Shown here piece after piece: positions 40,311 through 49,985 of a stretch of 64,000 nt of DNA. The DNA comes from Orthonyx spaldingii (Eukaryota; Chordata; Aves; Passeriformes; Orthonychidae). The position numbers and the translations under genes were made by a program. The notes under the pieces are model-generated. The model worked only from the letters and a program-made list of their open reading frames with translations, did no database searches and had not been told where the DNA came from. Within the stretch, counting starts at the first letter, position 1. Each line of letters opens with the position of its first letter. The DNA lies in the NCBI GenBank assembly GCA_013397795.1, contig VZTJ01003817.1:558001-622000 (forward strand), written 5' to 3'.

Positions 40311-41125
40311 GATACCTAGCTTCTTTCATCACATAGTGTAAATCCCAGTAAGAAAAGACTTCCTAAAGACAGGGGAAGTTGTATCCTTTTTTTTGTCAAG
40401 CAATTAATTGAGTTTGCATTTGCAGAGAACCTTATGCAGACATTTCTACCAAGGATCATTAAGTCAAATGTACAGAGAAAAAAAGGTGCATTTTTGATAT
40501 AACAGCTGAAAAGCTACAGGTAATACTTGAAGCTGCCCATCTGTTTCTCTTACATTTGCTGCAGAAGTTCATGTGTTCCCTCCCTGGTTTGCAGGATACT
40601 GAACTCAATGTTCTCATGCAGAAATTGGTCACTACATTTTTAACTATTCCCTGATATACATTAGGCTTCATATTTCAGGGTGTAAAGTGCTTGCAGCTGC
40701 CATGAATTTCATTGTTATTCCAAACATGACTGTTGCATACAATATATTTTATCTAGCTCGTGGAGATATCCACAAGGATTCTGCAACAAATGCCAGCTCT
40801 ATTTCTTAAAAAACATGCATCACAAGTTACTGCAAGTAGTAACAGGAAAATGAGGGCAAGTAAGTGTCTAGATAAAATACAACTAAGCAATGAAACAGAT
40901 CAATTAAATAAGAAATTATTAATGGTCACTGTAGTCTCTCGGGAACAAATGAATTTAAATTAGCACATATAAGTGCCTTGACACATTGACTACCTTTGGA
41001 GCATTGGTTGCAGATATTATTTTCCTTGGATCTATTTCAATCACCAAGTCATTTATAGTGATCATATCTAAGCAAGAAAGAACCTCAATGTACTTCTCAA
41101 TTTGTTTGATCTCTTTCACAGAAAA

Positions 41126-41154
41126 ATACCATACCATGACATACCATACCATGA
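41126..41154 (+). repeat. 14-bp exact direct repeat
   Basis: ATACCATACCATGA occurs twice, separated by one C. Each copy itself contains a doubled ATACC/CATACC. This is a small replication-slippage duplication. Confidence 0.85.
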
Positions 41155-41618
41155 AATTAATATCAGTCTATAGAAGCTAATGATAATACAATAATATTTA
41201 TTGACGTTACTCTAAAACAGAAAAGAAGGATGAGATGACAAAGCAAAAGAAAAGTAGATTCCTTAAATAAAATTTGCTTAATAGTTCAATCATTGCAATT
41301 TAAATGTAAGACAACCTCCACAAATGGCTCTACTCTGGAAAAAAATTGACCAACAATTAGCTTAGCCACAGCTGCAACTTACAGAAACAAGCAATGAATA
41401 CTTCATAAATCATATACGGAAAATTTCTAAAGGCTTGAAAGAAATTATATGTGGACATGATCATACATAATGAATCCTGTGGCCATGCTGATATATGAAC
41501 CATTTATCTCTGAAAATGTTGTTGTATTTCCTTTTTTTGCAAGATTTTCTGACATAGTTTAAGATAAACCATTTATTTCATAATAATGTTTAAAGAAATT
41601 ATTCTTAAAAGCATTAAT

Positions 41619-41645
41619 ATACATACACACATATATATAAGTATG
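41619..41645 (+). repeat. Alternating CA/TA microsatellite
   Basis: Imperfect run of ACATACACACATATATATAA type. Confidence 0.7.
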
Positions 41646-41719
41646 TAACTGGATTTCCTATTATGAATTAGACTAAACAAGACTGTAAGTGTAGCTGTAA
41701 GAAATTAACACTGTTACAA

Positions 41720-42105
41720 ATCAGTTTAATTTCCCTGCATTGCAATCACCTAAAGCCTCCAATCATTGTGTGTTGGCATGGAACATATAAAAGTGAATTT
41801 GTATAGGCAATATGTTGGAGTTTTTAAAAAAATCTTCACTAAGTACTTGCTCTGATTTTTGTTAATGTGTAGCAGCACTGTAGAGCTGTCAAAACAGTGA
41901 TCATCGAAGAAACATTAAATAATGAGCACTGTCTTTGTATTTTTTGTTAACACCATTTTTTGTTCCATGTTCCTTTTTGCCCATTTTTTATCTACCACTT
42001 GCATGATAAAATGATTACTTTCTGTCATCATCAGAAAAAGTTCGCAATTATTCAGAATCTGTTTGTCTATGCAATTGTGTTAACTAAATAGCTCTGCTGA
42101 AGTAC
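41720..42105. promoter_or_regulatory. Candidate conserved non-coding element
   Basis: Repeat-free AT-rich tract with several homeodomain and POU-like words (TGCATGATAAAATGATTA, GCAATTATTC, AAACATTAAATAATGAG) and no open frame worth noting. The suggestion rests only on composition and motif density, so confidence is low. Confidence 0.2.
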
Positions 42106-45100
42106 TTAAATAAGGTGATAAGATCATGTTGTCTGAACAGCACATACTGCATAAGGGCTTCCTTTTGATAATTTAAGTTACACCAAGATAGAGTTTTACT
42201 CCAGTAAGAGACATGACTCCACCTCAGAACAGCCCATTAACACTATTCAACTGAAAATAAAAGTAAGTGCTTACTGCATCTTTTTAAGTATCATGTATTA
42301 TCTCACAGTGTAATTTGGCTGAGTGGTAGACTTTACAATGAGGAAAGCATAAAGGATAGCTACATGCTCAGGATAAACTCTGGTTGTCTTGCACAGGTAA
42401 CTACACTGAAGGTGTACACCCACAACTTATGCAGGCAGATCCAAAGTGCTGCAGCTCTGCAGACAGATCCAAAGGAGGGAGCTTAGGCAACTCCATTAAA
42501 AGCAGTCAGCAGTAATTATGATCAGATGCCAAACAGCACCAATTCTTTTGGTGCTCTTCTTTACATATTCCAAGGACTACTGAGGCCATACCTACAGTAA
42601 AACTATTATTATCCAGGCTAATCTGTTTACCTCAGATCTGCTCATGATTTCAAGTTATGTGTTACTTGTAGACATATCCACATTACTTAGAACATAGGAA
42701 ACACTCTCAGCACATGATGCAAGTAACAATTTTTAACCTGCTCTTTGGTATTTTAATAACTGCCGTGTTTGTAGGCCTACAACACAAATGGTTTCTGAAA
42801 AGGCACTTTTCTAACAATCAGACACCTGTAACAGAAAATTTCTAGCCATAAAACTGTTGTCTTCCTGGATCAGCTGCCTCAACTACAGCTAGATGCAATC
42901 AAAATTAAGTGAAGGGAAAATATAGGAGAAAGCAGTAATTCAGATGTTTCCCAAATTTATTTCTGAATTACTTTGATAAAACAAAACCAAAGAAATTTTT
43001 CCTAAAAGTGCTCAGATTTTAATGCCAAGACTTTAATAAAGTACAACTGCACCCTATTCTATCCCTGTCCATTTTTAAAAAAACAAATTTTTTTTAAAAT
43101 TAAGAAATCAGCATTTCCTTGCTGGAAAGTATGTTTTTCTTAAATGTTTCCTGCCATATGCATATATAGGTATGTATATACATGAGTCTTGCCTGAAAGG
43201 CAGATGTTGGTCACCCTGGGAATAACTCACCCACTCATTAAACCCTAGTATAATATTGTAGGAGTGGGCACAAGAGCATAAAGAACAATGTAGTAGAAAA
43301 GTGCTGAGGTACTAGCATGACAATGAAGCTAACAGGCAAAATTCTTTCTACAGCAGGAATTGGTACAGAACCCCAGCTGTCCAGGAAACCAATGTACCGA
43401 CATGTAAAATTAAACTTTAAGTATTTATATATGTAGCTACCAAGTTGTGTTTGAAACATTATATAGACACCCTTGAAAAATAATAGGCTTGTTACTTTTA
43501 CATTTTTGTGGCTCTATGAGGGGTGCACAAGCAACTGAGAACAGAAATAGGACAGAAGGGGAATAAAATCTATTTCAGTTACACATGTATAATTGCATTT
43601 AGTGAACTTAATTCTGCCAAGTCAGTGGAACAGCATGTGACATAAACTAGTTTAAAATTAGGCCATGAGAACCTATCCAAGTTACAATATTTCCAAAATG
43701 TGAATACATATTAAGAGTCTCTATTGCACATAACATCATATTAGCTCCATAATGCTTTGGTCCTGCTTCATGAATGAAAAATGCTTTAAAACTCAACCAA
43801 GTAGCACCACTAAATAGGAACAGCAACTCAAGAGACAGCCAACTGAACACATTAAATATACTTTTTAATAACTGTAAAGCTGCAAAGTGAAATAGAAATC
43901 CTACAAATAAAATAACTGCAAAAGTGCACACTTTATATGCCCAGTGGCTTTTCAAAGGCTTATATTGTGGTGGTGAGCAGAAATTTAATAACTCTGGTGA
44001 TACTATCATGTTACAGCACTAATAAGATACGGAACATTTGGAGAAGTGTAACAGCAGACAGCTATAACCAGAGTTGTTTGGAAATACTATCTTCAGATTA
44101 AATTAGCTCTATGAACAAAGACACATGGACTGAACTTCATTTTGTTATTGTTTTCCTTTCTCATCTTAATAAATTAAGTTACTGTAAACTACTAATAATG
44201 AGATATTGGCTGGCTGCATTTACAGTAGTTTCATCTCTCTCCACATCTGGCTGGATCTATGTGCATACCCTGTAAACTTACTACTATGAGAGAAGATGAC
44301 TGTTCACATGCACTCAAGGTGGAAAGTGTATTATGACAATAGTTGAAAGGTACTGAAGCAATGCAACACATCCCAGAATTCAAAGGTAGGAATGAACAGA
44401 CCTGTGCATGATAGCAGTATATCGCACACCTGGAAACAAAAGACACATACTCAACACAAGCTTCCAGAACTTCTAAATGTGCACATAAGGCCTATGAGCC
44501 ATTGGGTTAATGCATAAACTACAACAGCTTTTTCTGAAACTATATAAAGCCTGAATTTTTACTTTTGAAATTACTCAATACTTGCAAGATGACATCTGTC
44601 AGGGTATGTCTGGTCCAAGCATTCTGGAATGTAGAATTGAGCTACCCCAGTTTGCTTTATATGGGGTAGCTTTGGCAATGAAAGCTTCTGGTCAAAGCAA
44701 TGCATATTTAATGAAGTTCTAATAGACAGCTGGACAAGGGAATATCCAGGGTGAGTTATTATAAAATATAATACAAAACTAGAGCAGAAGAAAGGGTGAG
44801 AAAAAATTATATTAAGAGAGACTGAAAATATATGCTACAGATTTATGCAGATCAAGGCATTCCTTCTTTACTACATCAGTGGCCTGGCATGTGATGTGAG
44901 CAGCATAATAATAATTTTTTGTATATGGTAAATATCTACCATCTGTGTTCTAAAGCACAAACTGGAAAATGCAGCATAAAACAATTAAAATCAACAGAGA
45001 CAAAGTTCAGGATACAGAAAGCTTTTGATGCACAAAAATGGCAGACGTTATATTTGAGTGACTGAAGACCAAAAATACGAGTGAGAGCAAGTACAAATCA

Positions 45101-46700
45101 GTTTTTAAAAGTACAGCTCAATCCATGTGCCAAAGGGTTATTTGGCATGACTCTCATATTCCTAGTGAGACAGAGAAAGAAGAAGAAAAATTTATTTTAA
45201 AACTTTAATTAGGTCGCAAGCTAACAAAATTCAATAACTCTTTCTAATGGATTTCAATAGGTCTTTCCAAGTTCAAGTTAAGAAATTCATAAAAATTTAC
45301 ACTGTATTGATACTAAAGCACAGATTTTTTCCAGAGTTTTAGGCTAGTGGACAGAAGTAATCATATTTCACTTTTCTAGCAAAGTATCCCTGAAGTACAT
45401 CTGTTCTACAGAGTCTCAGGCCTTTCATTCTTCAGACAGCACAAGTAGTACACTTGTAAGGACAAAACAGTAAACCATTTATATGTTGTCTCTTTTTCTG
45501 TTGTTTAATGGTTTAATGTAGTCTTCCTCCTGAACACTTTCCAGCTGCGTACCTCTTCAATGAATCATGAGCCTTACAGCTTCTTTCAACTATAGCTAGT
45601 GCTGATCTCATTCTCCCTTCAAAGTCTTCCTGTTGTTGCTTCTGCTGTTGCTACTGCCTATTTATTTTTCACTTTTCAAACCATCTCACTGCTACTCCAG
45701 CTCTACCCTACAGATAGAGCAGATAGAACAGTTTTTCCTTAATTTTGGGCCTATTCCTTAGAAACCTCTTTACCAAATGTTAAGATTATTTTTTTACTAA
45801 TGTATTGTTTTTACTAGTGTACACTGCTAGAGTAATTTTATTATTCCAGTGTATTGAGTTTCTGTGGCAAAGTGTGGGCAGGGTTGCTTCAGGTGTGGCC
45901 TCTTGTCAGACACTGACATAGTTCATGCCTCACGCATTGATATAAAGTTTTGCTCATTATAACAAAAACTGTATAAAGAAGCCAAAGAAGTCTCCCTGAA
46001 GATGCCTGACTGGAACTTTGGACTGTAAGTCAAACTACTGAGATTAGGTAAAGGTAAAACCCATTCTTCAATTACCTGAAACAAACAAGGCTAGGGGAGA
46101 GGCATGTGTCCACAAGAAAACCAAAGGCAGCAGAGATTCTTCCTTGACTGAGGTTGGGGTGGGGGAGACCAAAGTCCACAGAAGCCAGGTTTACACAGGC
46201 TCCCCCCCAAAGTGAGGGGGAGGAGGTTTTGGGTGTAACCCTGGCCTGAGGCAGTGAACACTCATCCTCCGTTACACAAACTGGCCCAGCTGTGGAACCC
46301 CCAACCCCACAGGCCACATCCACAGGACTTTCACATGAAAGGCAGCTGAGGGAGATTCATAATCCATCAAAGACCCCCCAAAGGTTTTGCATCACAGGAT
46401 TGCACGTGATGCAACAGATCCAAAGTCTGTTGCAAGAGACAATGGCAAACTCCACCCCCCCCACACTCCTTCCACACCCCCGCCCTCCAGGAGGTCCCTG
46501 GTTTTTCCTGCTTGGCCTGAGCATATATTAATCCATCGGATTCTACGTTTTTTCAGGGGGACCTTCATTACCAAGAAGACCAGCCAGGGTGGATCAACGG
46601 AGCATCATTGGGATCCACAGAGTGGTGATATTTTCCTTAATCTGTCTCTGTCATCCTCTTTCTGTCCCCCTCACCTATTTTCTACTTTTTTCTCTTCTTT

Positions 46701-46715
46701 CTCTCTCTCTCTCTC
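46701..46715 (+). repeat. (CT)n run inside LTR copy 2
   Basis: CTCTCTCTCTCTCTC. Copy 1 has an imperfect CTTT-rich stretch at the same place, so the run grew within the LTR's own pyrimidine tract. Confidence 0.85.
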
Positions 46716-46728
46716 ATATTTACTAACA

Positions 46729-46734
46729 AATAAA
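46729..46734 (+). promoter_or_regulatory. LTR polyadenylation signal AATAAA
   Basis: AATAAA at the same alignment position as 31638-31643 in copy 1. Confidence 0.6.
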
Positions 46735-46795
46735 ACCCATACTGTTGATTGGCATATGGTCTCGTTTGCAGCTCAATTCAGGCAGAGGTATTTCT

Positions 46796-47008
46796 AAGTA
46801 CTTTAAAAATTGGATAGCGGACTGGTTCGAAAAACTCTTTGGACAATGGGGACTTGGGAAATGGTTTACATCCTTAATCAAAACTGGACTGTGGGTGATT
46901 CTAATAATTTTTATTATCCTCAGCTTGTTTGGTTGCCTAAGGAAGTGCCTAGCTAAGCAAATGGGAGAAGCCTTTCCTTGTAACAGAGAAGGGGCAGAGC
47001 CCAGCTAG
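46796..47008 (+). pseudogene. Retroviral envelope transmembrane-subunit C-terminus (remnant)
   Basis: About 70 codons, open from the edge of the upstream LTR to a TAG at 47006-47008. In order it shows an aromatic, amphipathic membrane-proximal segment (KYFKNWIADWFEKLFG), a Gly/Trp-rich stretch, and a 16-residue hydrophobic membrane anchor (LWVILIIFIILSLFG). A cysteine-containing juxtamembrane CLRKCL follows, as is common for palmitoylated retroviral tails, and then a short polar tail. This is the layout of a retroviral TM subunit's C-terminal end. Surface subunit, fusion peptide and most of the TM ectodomain are absent, so the remnant cannot work as an envelope. The reading frame runs into the tRNA-like sequence, which supplies the stop codon, so the present C-terminus is not native. 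The viral genus is not settled from this piece. The adjacent lysine primer site would suit a betaretrovirus-like (ERVK) source if both came from one virus. Confidence 0.75.
46983..46998 (+). other. Candidate retroviral polypurine tract
   Basis: ACAGAGAAGGGGCAGA is purine-rich (14 of 16), lies at the very end of the envelope frame, and stops exactly where the tRNA-like sequence begins. In a provirus the polypurine tract sits between env and the U3 start and primes plus-strand DNA. Two C bases interrupt it. The call depends on context. Confidence 0.4.
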
Positions 47009-47071
47009 CTCAGTTGGTAGAGCACGAGACTCTTGATCTCAGGGTCGTGGGTTTGAGCCTCACATTGGGCG
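46999..47071 (+). tRNA. Complete tRNA-Lys(CTT)-like sequence, retro-derived
   Basis: A 73-base tRNA fold can be laid out: acceptor GCCCAGC; D-arm GCTC..GAGC; anticodon loop CTCTTGA with anticodon CTT (47032-47034); variable GGGTC; T-arm GTGGG/TTTGAGC/CTCAC; 3' acceptor ATTGGGC; discriminator G. CCA follows directly at 47072-47074. Eukaryotic tRNA genes do not encode CCA, and the copy joins an LTR, so it was copied from a mature primer tRNA rather than being a native gene. Flaws relative to vertebrate tRNA-Lys(CTT), from memory: a mismatched first anticodon-stem pair (C27/A43), C7 opposite A66, T at position 56 of the T-loop (normally C), and G at position 37. Several differences look like CpG decay. 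The A- and B-box-like internal promoters are mostly kept, so weak Pol III transcription is conceivable, but a working tRNA is unlikely. Confidence 0.75.
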
Positions 47072-47074
47072 CCA
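47057..47074 (-). other. Retroviral primer binding site for tRNA-Lys
   Basis: On the minus strand this reads TGGCGCCCAATGTGAGGC, an 18-base site complementary to the 3' end of tRNA-Lys. It differs at two places from the usual lysine-1,2 primer site (from memory). It lies 8 bases from the LTR end, as expected for an element transcribed on the minus strand. The complementarity to tRNA does not stop at 18 bases but continues through all 73. Confidence 0.8.
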
Positions 47075-47305
47075 CTTAACGCTGTCCCCCACGTGGGTGT
47101 GAGGCGGGTGGAACTTCTGCTTTCACCAGGAGGGTCTTGGAGGCTCCGAAAGACCGCTCTGGCCAGTAGTGCCAGGTATTGGTGCAGATAATTCTGTCCT
47201 CTACCCCAGCCGGTGTTCTGGCGAGTATCCACCTCCCCCAGGTAGATGGCCTGAGGGTTACCAGGGTTAATCAGAGGGCTCAGTTGCTTGGAGTTCCAGA
47301 AGCAC

Positions 47306-47311
47306 TTTATT
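47306..47311 (-). promoter_or_regulatory. LTR polyadenylation signal AATAAA (minus strand)
   Basis: TTTATT on the plus strand, AATAAA on the minus strand, placed between the TATA-like box and U5 as in a retroviral R region. Confidence 0.65.
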
Positions 47312-47448
47312 CCTGAAGGGGTCCAGCAGCAAAAGAGGCCGAATGGCCTTGGGAGACCCTTGTTATAGGGTCTGGCCAGGGGACAATGGGCACAGGGGAG
47401 GAGATGGAGGCGGGGGGATACAGAGAGAGCAAATGATAAGGTAGGGGG

Positions 47449-47477
47449 ACCTGGATATGTGATTAACATATCCAGGT
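47449..47477. repeat. Inverted repeat in LTR U3 (11-bp arms)
   Basis: ACCTGGATATG, a 7-base loop TGATTAA, then CATATCCAGGT. The arms are perfectly complementary. It may be a dyad protein-binding site in U3 or an accident. Confidence 0.8.
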
Positions 47478-47575
47478 AAGGTTACACAGGGAGAAACCAC
47501 TTCATTTTCCAGGGGTGGTCTCACACAGCTGAGTTATCCCACCAACGTTCCGGGGTGGGCTGAGCAACCCCGACA

Positions 47576-48452
47576 TTGGATCACGACACCTCTGTGAGAA
47601 AAGACCAAGGATTGTCCCTGTGTTGAAGAGCAACTGGTTCAGACAGCTCCAAAATAGATCCAGTGCTGGCCGAAGCTGAGTTGAGCAGTGAAGCTGGTGA
47701 TGTCTTTGTGATAGCATATTTAAGAAAGGGAGAAAAAAAGGTGTGAGAGACAGAAGCAAGAAAAAAAAATTGTGAGAGCAACAGCTCTGCAGATACCAAG
47801 GCCAGTGAAGAAGGAGTGGGAGGAAGTGCTCCAGACATCAGAGCTCAGACTATCCTGCAGCCCATGATGCAGACCATGGTGAGCCAGACTGTCTCTGAAG
47901 AATGGGCATAGCAGCACACTGGAGAAAATACCCACACTTCCTGAAGGACCATATACCAGAGAAAGTGGATATTCCCTGGATAAAGCTGCAGCCCATGGAA
48001 AGCCCATGCTGAAGCCATTTTTTCATGAAGGACTGTAGCCCATGCAGAGGACCCATGCAGGGGCAAGGCAAAGGTATGAGGAGGAAAAAGCAGCATGAAA
48101 CCTATTATTGTCTGACCCCAAAGCCCATTTCCCATATTCCTGTGCTGCTGAGGGAAAGGTTGTAGGAGGTAAATGAATCAGGAACAGAGGAGAGCTAAAC
48201 CTGGGAAGGAGGGCGTGGGTGGAAAGCGTTTTCAGTTTTGACTTTGTTTCACACCATTTTACTCTACTTTTAATTGGCAGTAAGTTAACTTCCCCCACAC
48301 TGAATCTGTTTTGGCTGTGATGATAACTGGCAAGTGATCTACCTGGTTTTCTATCAGTCCACAAAGTTTTCTGTCATATTTTCTCCCCCTATACTGTTGA
48401 GGAGGGGCAGTTACAAAGCAGCAGCAGCCCACCAAGACCAATCCACTACATC
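47576..48452 (-). mobile_element. Old avian interspersed repeat (probable ERV/LTR-type), minus strand
   Basis: On the minus strand it starts near TGTAGTGGATTGGTCTTGG, then GGGGGAGAAAATATGACAG. It later has repeated 'ATGGGCT..CAG' phrases, then CATGGTCTGCATCATGGGC and TTCTTCACTGGCCTTGGTAT, then CTTAAATATGCTATCACA. I recognise this order from a very common bird repeat that produces spurious predicted proteins rich in 'HGLQ'/'FFTGLG..CRAV' phrases. I cannot name the library family with certainty. Several overlapping minus-strand frames of 60-113 codons here are such shadows. Its end is cut by the 493-bp LTR, which makes it the older of the two. Confidence 0.6.
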
Positions 48453-49756
48453 CAGATCACGTTCACATGCAGGAACCCCACAAATGCTCATCTGACTCGC
48501 TGTAGTTCTAGGTATTCATTAAAGAAGTAAGCTCCTGCCCTTAACCAGAACTGTGATGCCAAAAAAATGTTCTTCATATGTACATAAATGTAGCCCTTAC
48601 AGAAAAACAAAGCTTCTGGAGACATAAAATACACAACAATATTCTTAATTATATCCATCCTGAATAAGGACTATTGACAAGGGGTATTTTTTATCATACC
48701 AAACCTATAAAGAATTGCATAAAATTAAAAGGTATCATCACATTATAATCAAATTAATGTTTAGATACATCTAGGCACAAGCAGAAAATAAAGCGTACCC
48801 CAGGGAAAGCAAATCCTTGGAGTTTATTACAAAAAAAAATTCACTGTAACAATGAAAAAAGTTCATCCAACTTAACCAAAGGAAATGTCTTTGTCACGTC
48901 TGTGCAAAACCAGTTACTTGTATTAGTATAAATACCTAACCTGTTCGAGTATCATTACAGCAATGAAGGCCTTGGTGAGAGCATATAATAGGATGCCAAT
49001 TAATAACCAGAATTGCTTCAGAAGGGTTACTTAATCACATGTTCAATGTGAAGAATGATTCTGTTGAAAAGAAATTATACATTCACCAAATCAATCCCAT
49101 ATTTTATGTGAAAACAAGAGTTAAACTAAGTCTCCATATGGTAGGCTTACTGAAAACAATTTTATCTTTAAGAAAGGTACTTTGCTGTTTTGTGTATCCA
49201 ACAGATCTTTCTATGTGAATTTGTCAATAAATTTCTTTTCAGATTAGCTGCTAGAGAGCTTTATACATGTATTTTCTCTAAAATGTAACTGATTTTTTTA
49301 TCCTTATAAGATCAGATTTCTATGTCAGTAGTTTAGAATTTCTGTAATTAAAGTCATCCCCTCCATGAAATTTACAGCTACAAAAATGCATGTTCTCTAT
49401 TACCAGAATATGAATTTTAACAGATGTTTTATCTTCAATGTCATTTTGCCAGTTTTAATATCCAGTTCAACTGCATCTTCTTTCAGGAAAGAGGCACACT
49501 TACATATGTTATAACTCTTTGAATGACTCACAATACATTAAGTAACTTTTACATCAACTGAGTTCTCTCTGAGCTACATGTCATTATCTGCAGTTAACTA
49601 TGAGAAAATTAATACCAGAACTTCTAAATTCAATTGTTACTGTAAAACTATATATCAAATTCAATTATTTATAAAACCAAAAAATCTGTATTAAAATGTC
49701 ATTGTTTCTAGAATGAACTTACAAGACTAAAGAGAAAAATCTAAGTAATCAAACTA
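48453..49756. other. Non-coding DNA
   Basis: About 1.3 kb of AT-rich sequence with no recognised gene or repeat and no open frame of note. Confidence 0.55.
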
Positions 49757-49985
49757 TTGTGCTACCCAAAACTGCCCCCAGCACTCAAGGTGAGGCCACC
49801 CCAGAGCAGAGCAGAACAATCCCCTCCCCTGCCCCGCTGGCGATGTTGTGCCTGATGCACCCCAGGACAGGGTTGGCCCTCCTGGCTGCCAGGGCACTGC
49901 TGACTCATGTTCAACTTGCCCTTGACCAGAACCCCCACATCTTTTTCCTTGCACCCAGGACCCTGGACATCCCATTGGCTGGACT
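49757..49985 (-). mobile_element. CR1 LINE internal fragment
   Basis: On the minus strand this matches the middle of the 35.4-kb CR1 copy. The phrases CAGCAGTGCCCTGGCAGCCA, GGAGGGCCAACCCTGTCCTG, GGGGTGCATCAGG and TCTGGGGTGGCCTCA occur in the same order as at 35950-36080. Both ends of the element are missing. It is GC-rich against AT-rich surroundings. The 144-codon plus-strand frame at 49759-50193 is antisense to it and not a gene. Confidence 0.85.

Larger units (their letters stand above)
37344..45862. other. Repeat-poor non-coding DNA with conserved-element-like tracts
   Basis: No host gene is recognised. Contents: poly(A) at 37481-37498; a possible MIR-like scrap near 38.99-39.10 kb; a G run at 39167-39180; AT-rich tracts dense in homeodomain and POU-like motifs at about 39.63-40.30 and 41.72-42.10 kb; a 14-bp exact direct repeat at 41126-41154; and a CA/TA stretch at 41619-41645. 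A 120-codon hydrophobic open frame on the minus strand (43647-44009) has no recognisable family. Confidence 0.5.
45863..46795 (+). mobile_element. LTR, copy 2 of the long avian ERV LTR family
   Basis: Starts with TGTGGCAAAG and is homologous in order and orientation to 30777-31740. It contains a TATA-like ACTGTATAAAG (about 45969-45979), a C-rich stretch (46451-46487), a (CT)n run (46701-46715) and AATAAA at 46729-46734. The homology ends about 60 bases past AATAAA, at GAGGTATTTC. Unlike copy 1, retroviral coding sequence follows directly (envelope remnant from 46796) with no primer binding site or gag between. Either a large internal deletion has occurred or the envelope fragment belongs to a different insertion. 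The 136-codon frame at 46387-46797 is an LTR shadow. Confidence 0.65.
47083..47575 (-). mobile_element. 493-bp LTR of a tRNA-Lys-primed endogenous retrovirus
   Basis: On the minus strand it starts TGTCGGGG and ends GGGGGACA, a TG..CA structure with matching TGTC/GACA termini. Inside are a TATA-like CTATAAC (about 47363-47369 on the complement), AATAAA (complement of 47306-47311) about 65 bases further on, and a U5 of about 220 bases. A spacer GCGTTAAG (47075-47082) and the primer binding site follow, so this is a 5' LTR. Its upstream flank (47576 onward) is an older repeat. The internal region after the primer site is missing and replaced by the tRNA complement and an oppositely oriented envelope end. 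A U3 inverted repeat with 11-bp arms lies at 47449-47477. The minus-strand 154-codon frame at 47005-47469 crosses LTR, primer site and tRNA, and is spurious. Confidence 0.82.

Noticed and set aside
30777..46795. One 16-kb provirus bounded by the two related LTRs
   Set aside because: The interval holds CR1 elements, a SINE and unique DNA but no gag or pol, and the LTRs are too diverged to be an obvious pair.
46999..47071. A normal host tRNA-Lys gene
   Set aside because: CCA is encoded, several stem and T-loop positions are damaged, and the sequence is fused through CCA to an LTR primer-site spacer. Retro-origin explains all three.
47005..47469. 154-codon minus-strand open frame, the longest in the window
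   Set aside because: It runs through LTR U3, R, U5, the primer binding site and the tRNA complement. It crosses functional retroviral landmarks and has no protein domain.
47720..48364. Cluster of overlapping minus-strand frames with HGLQ-like and FFTGLG-like phrases
   Set aside because: Recognised as the spurious products typical of a common bird repeat, in several phases at once.
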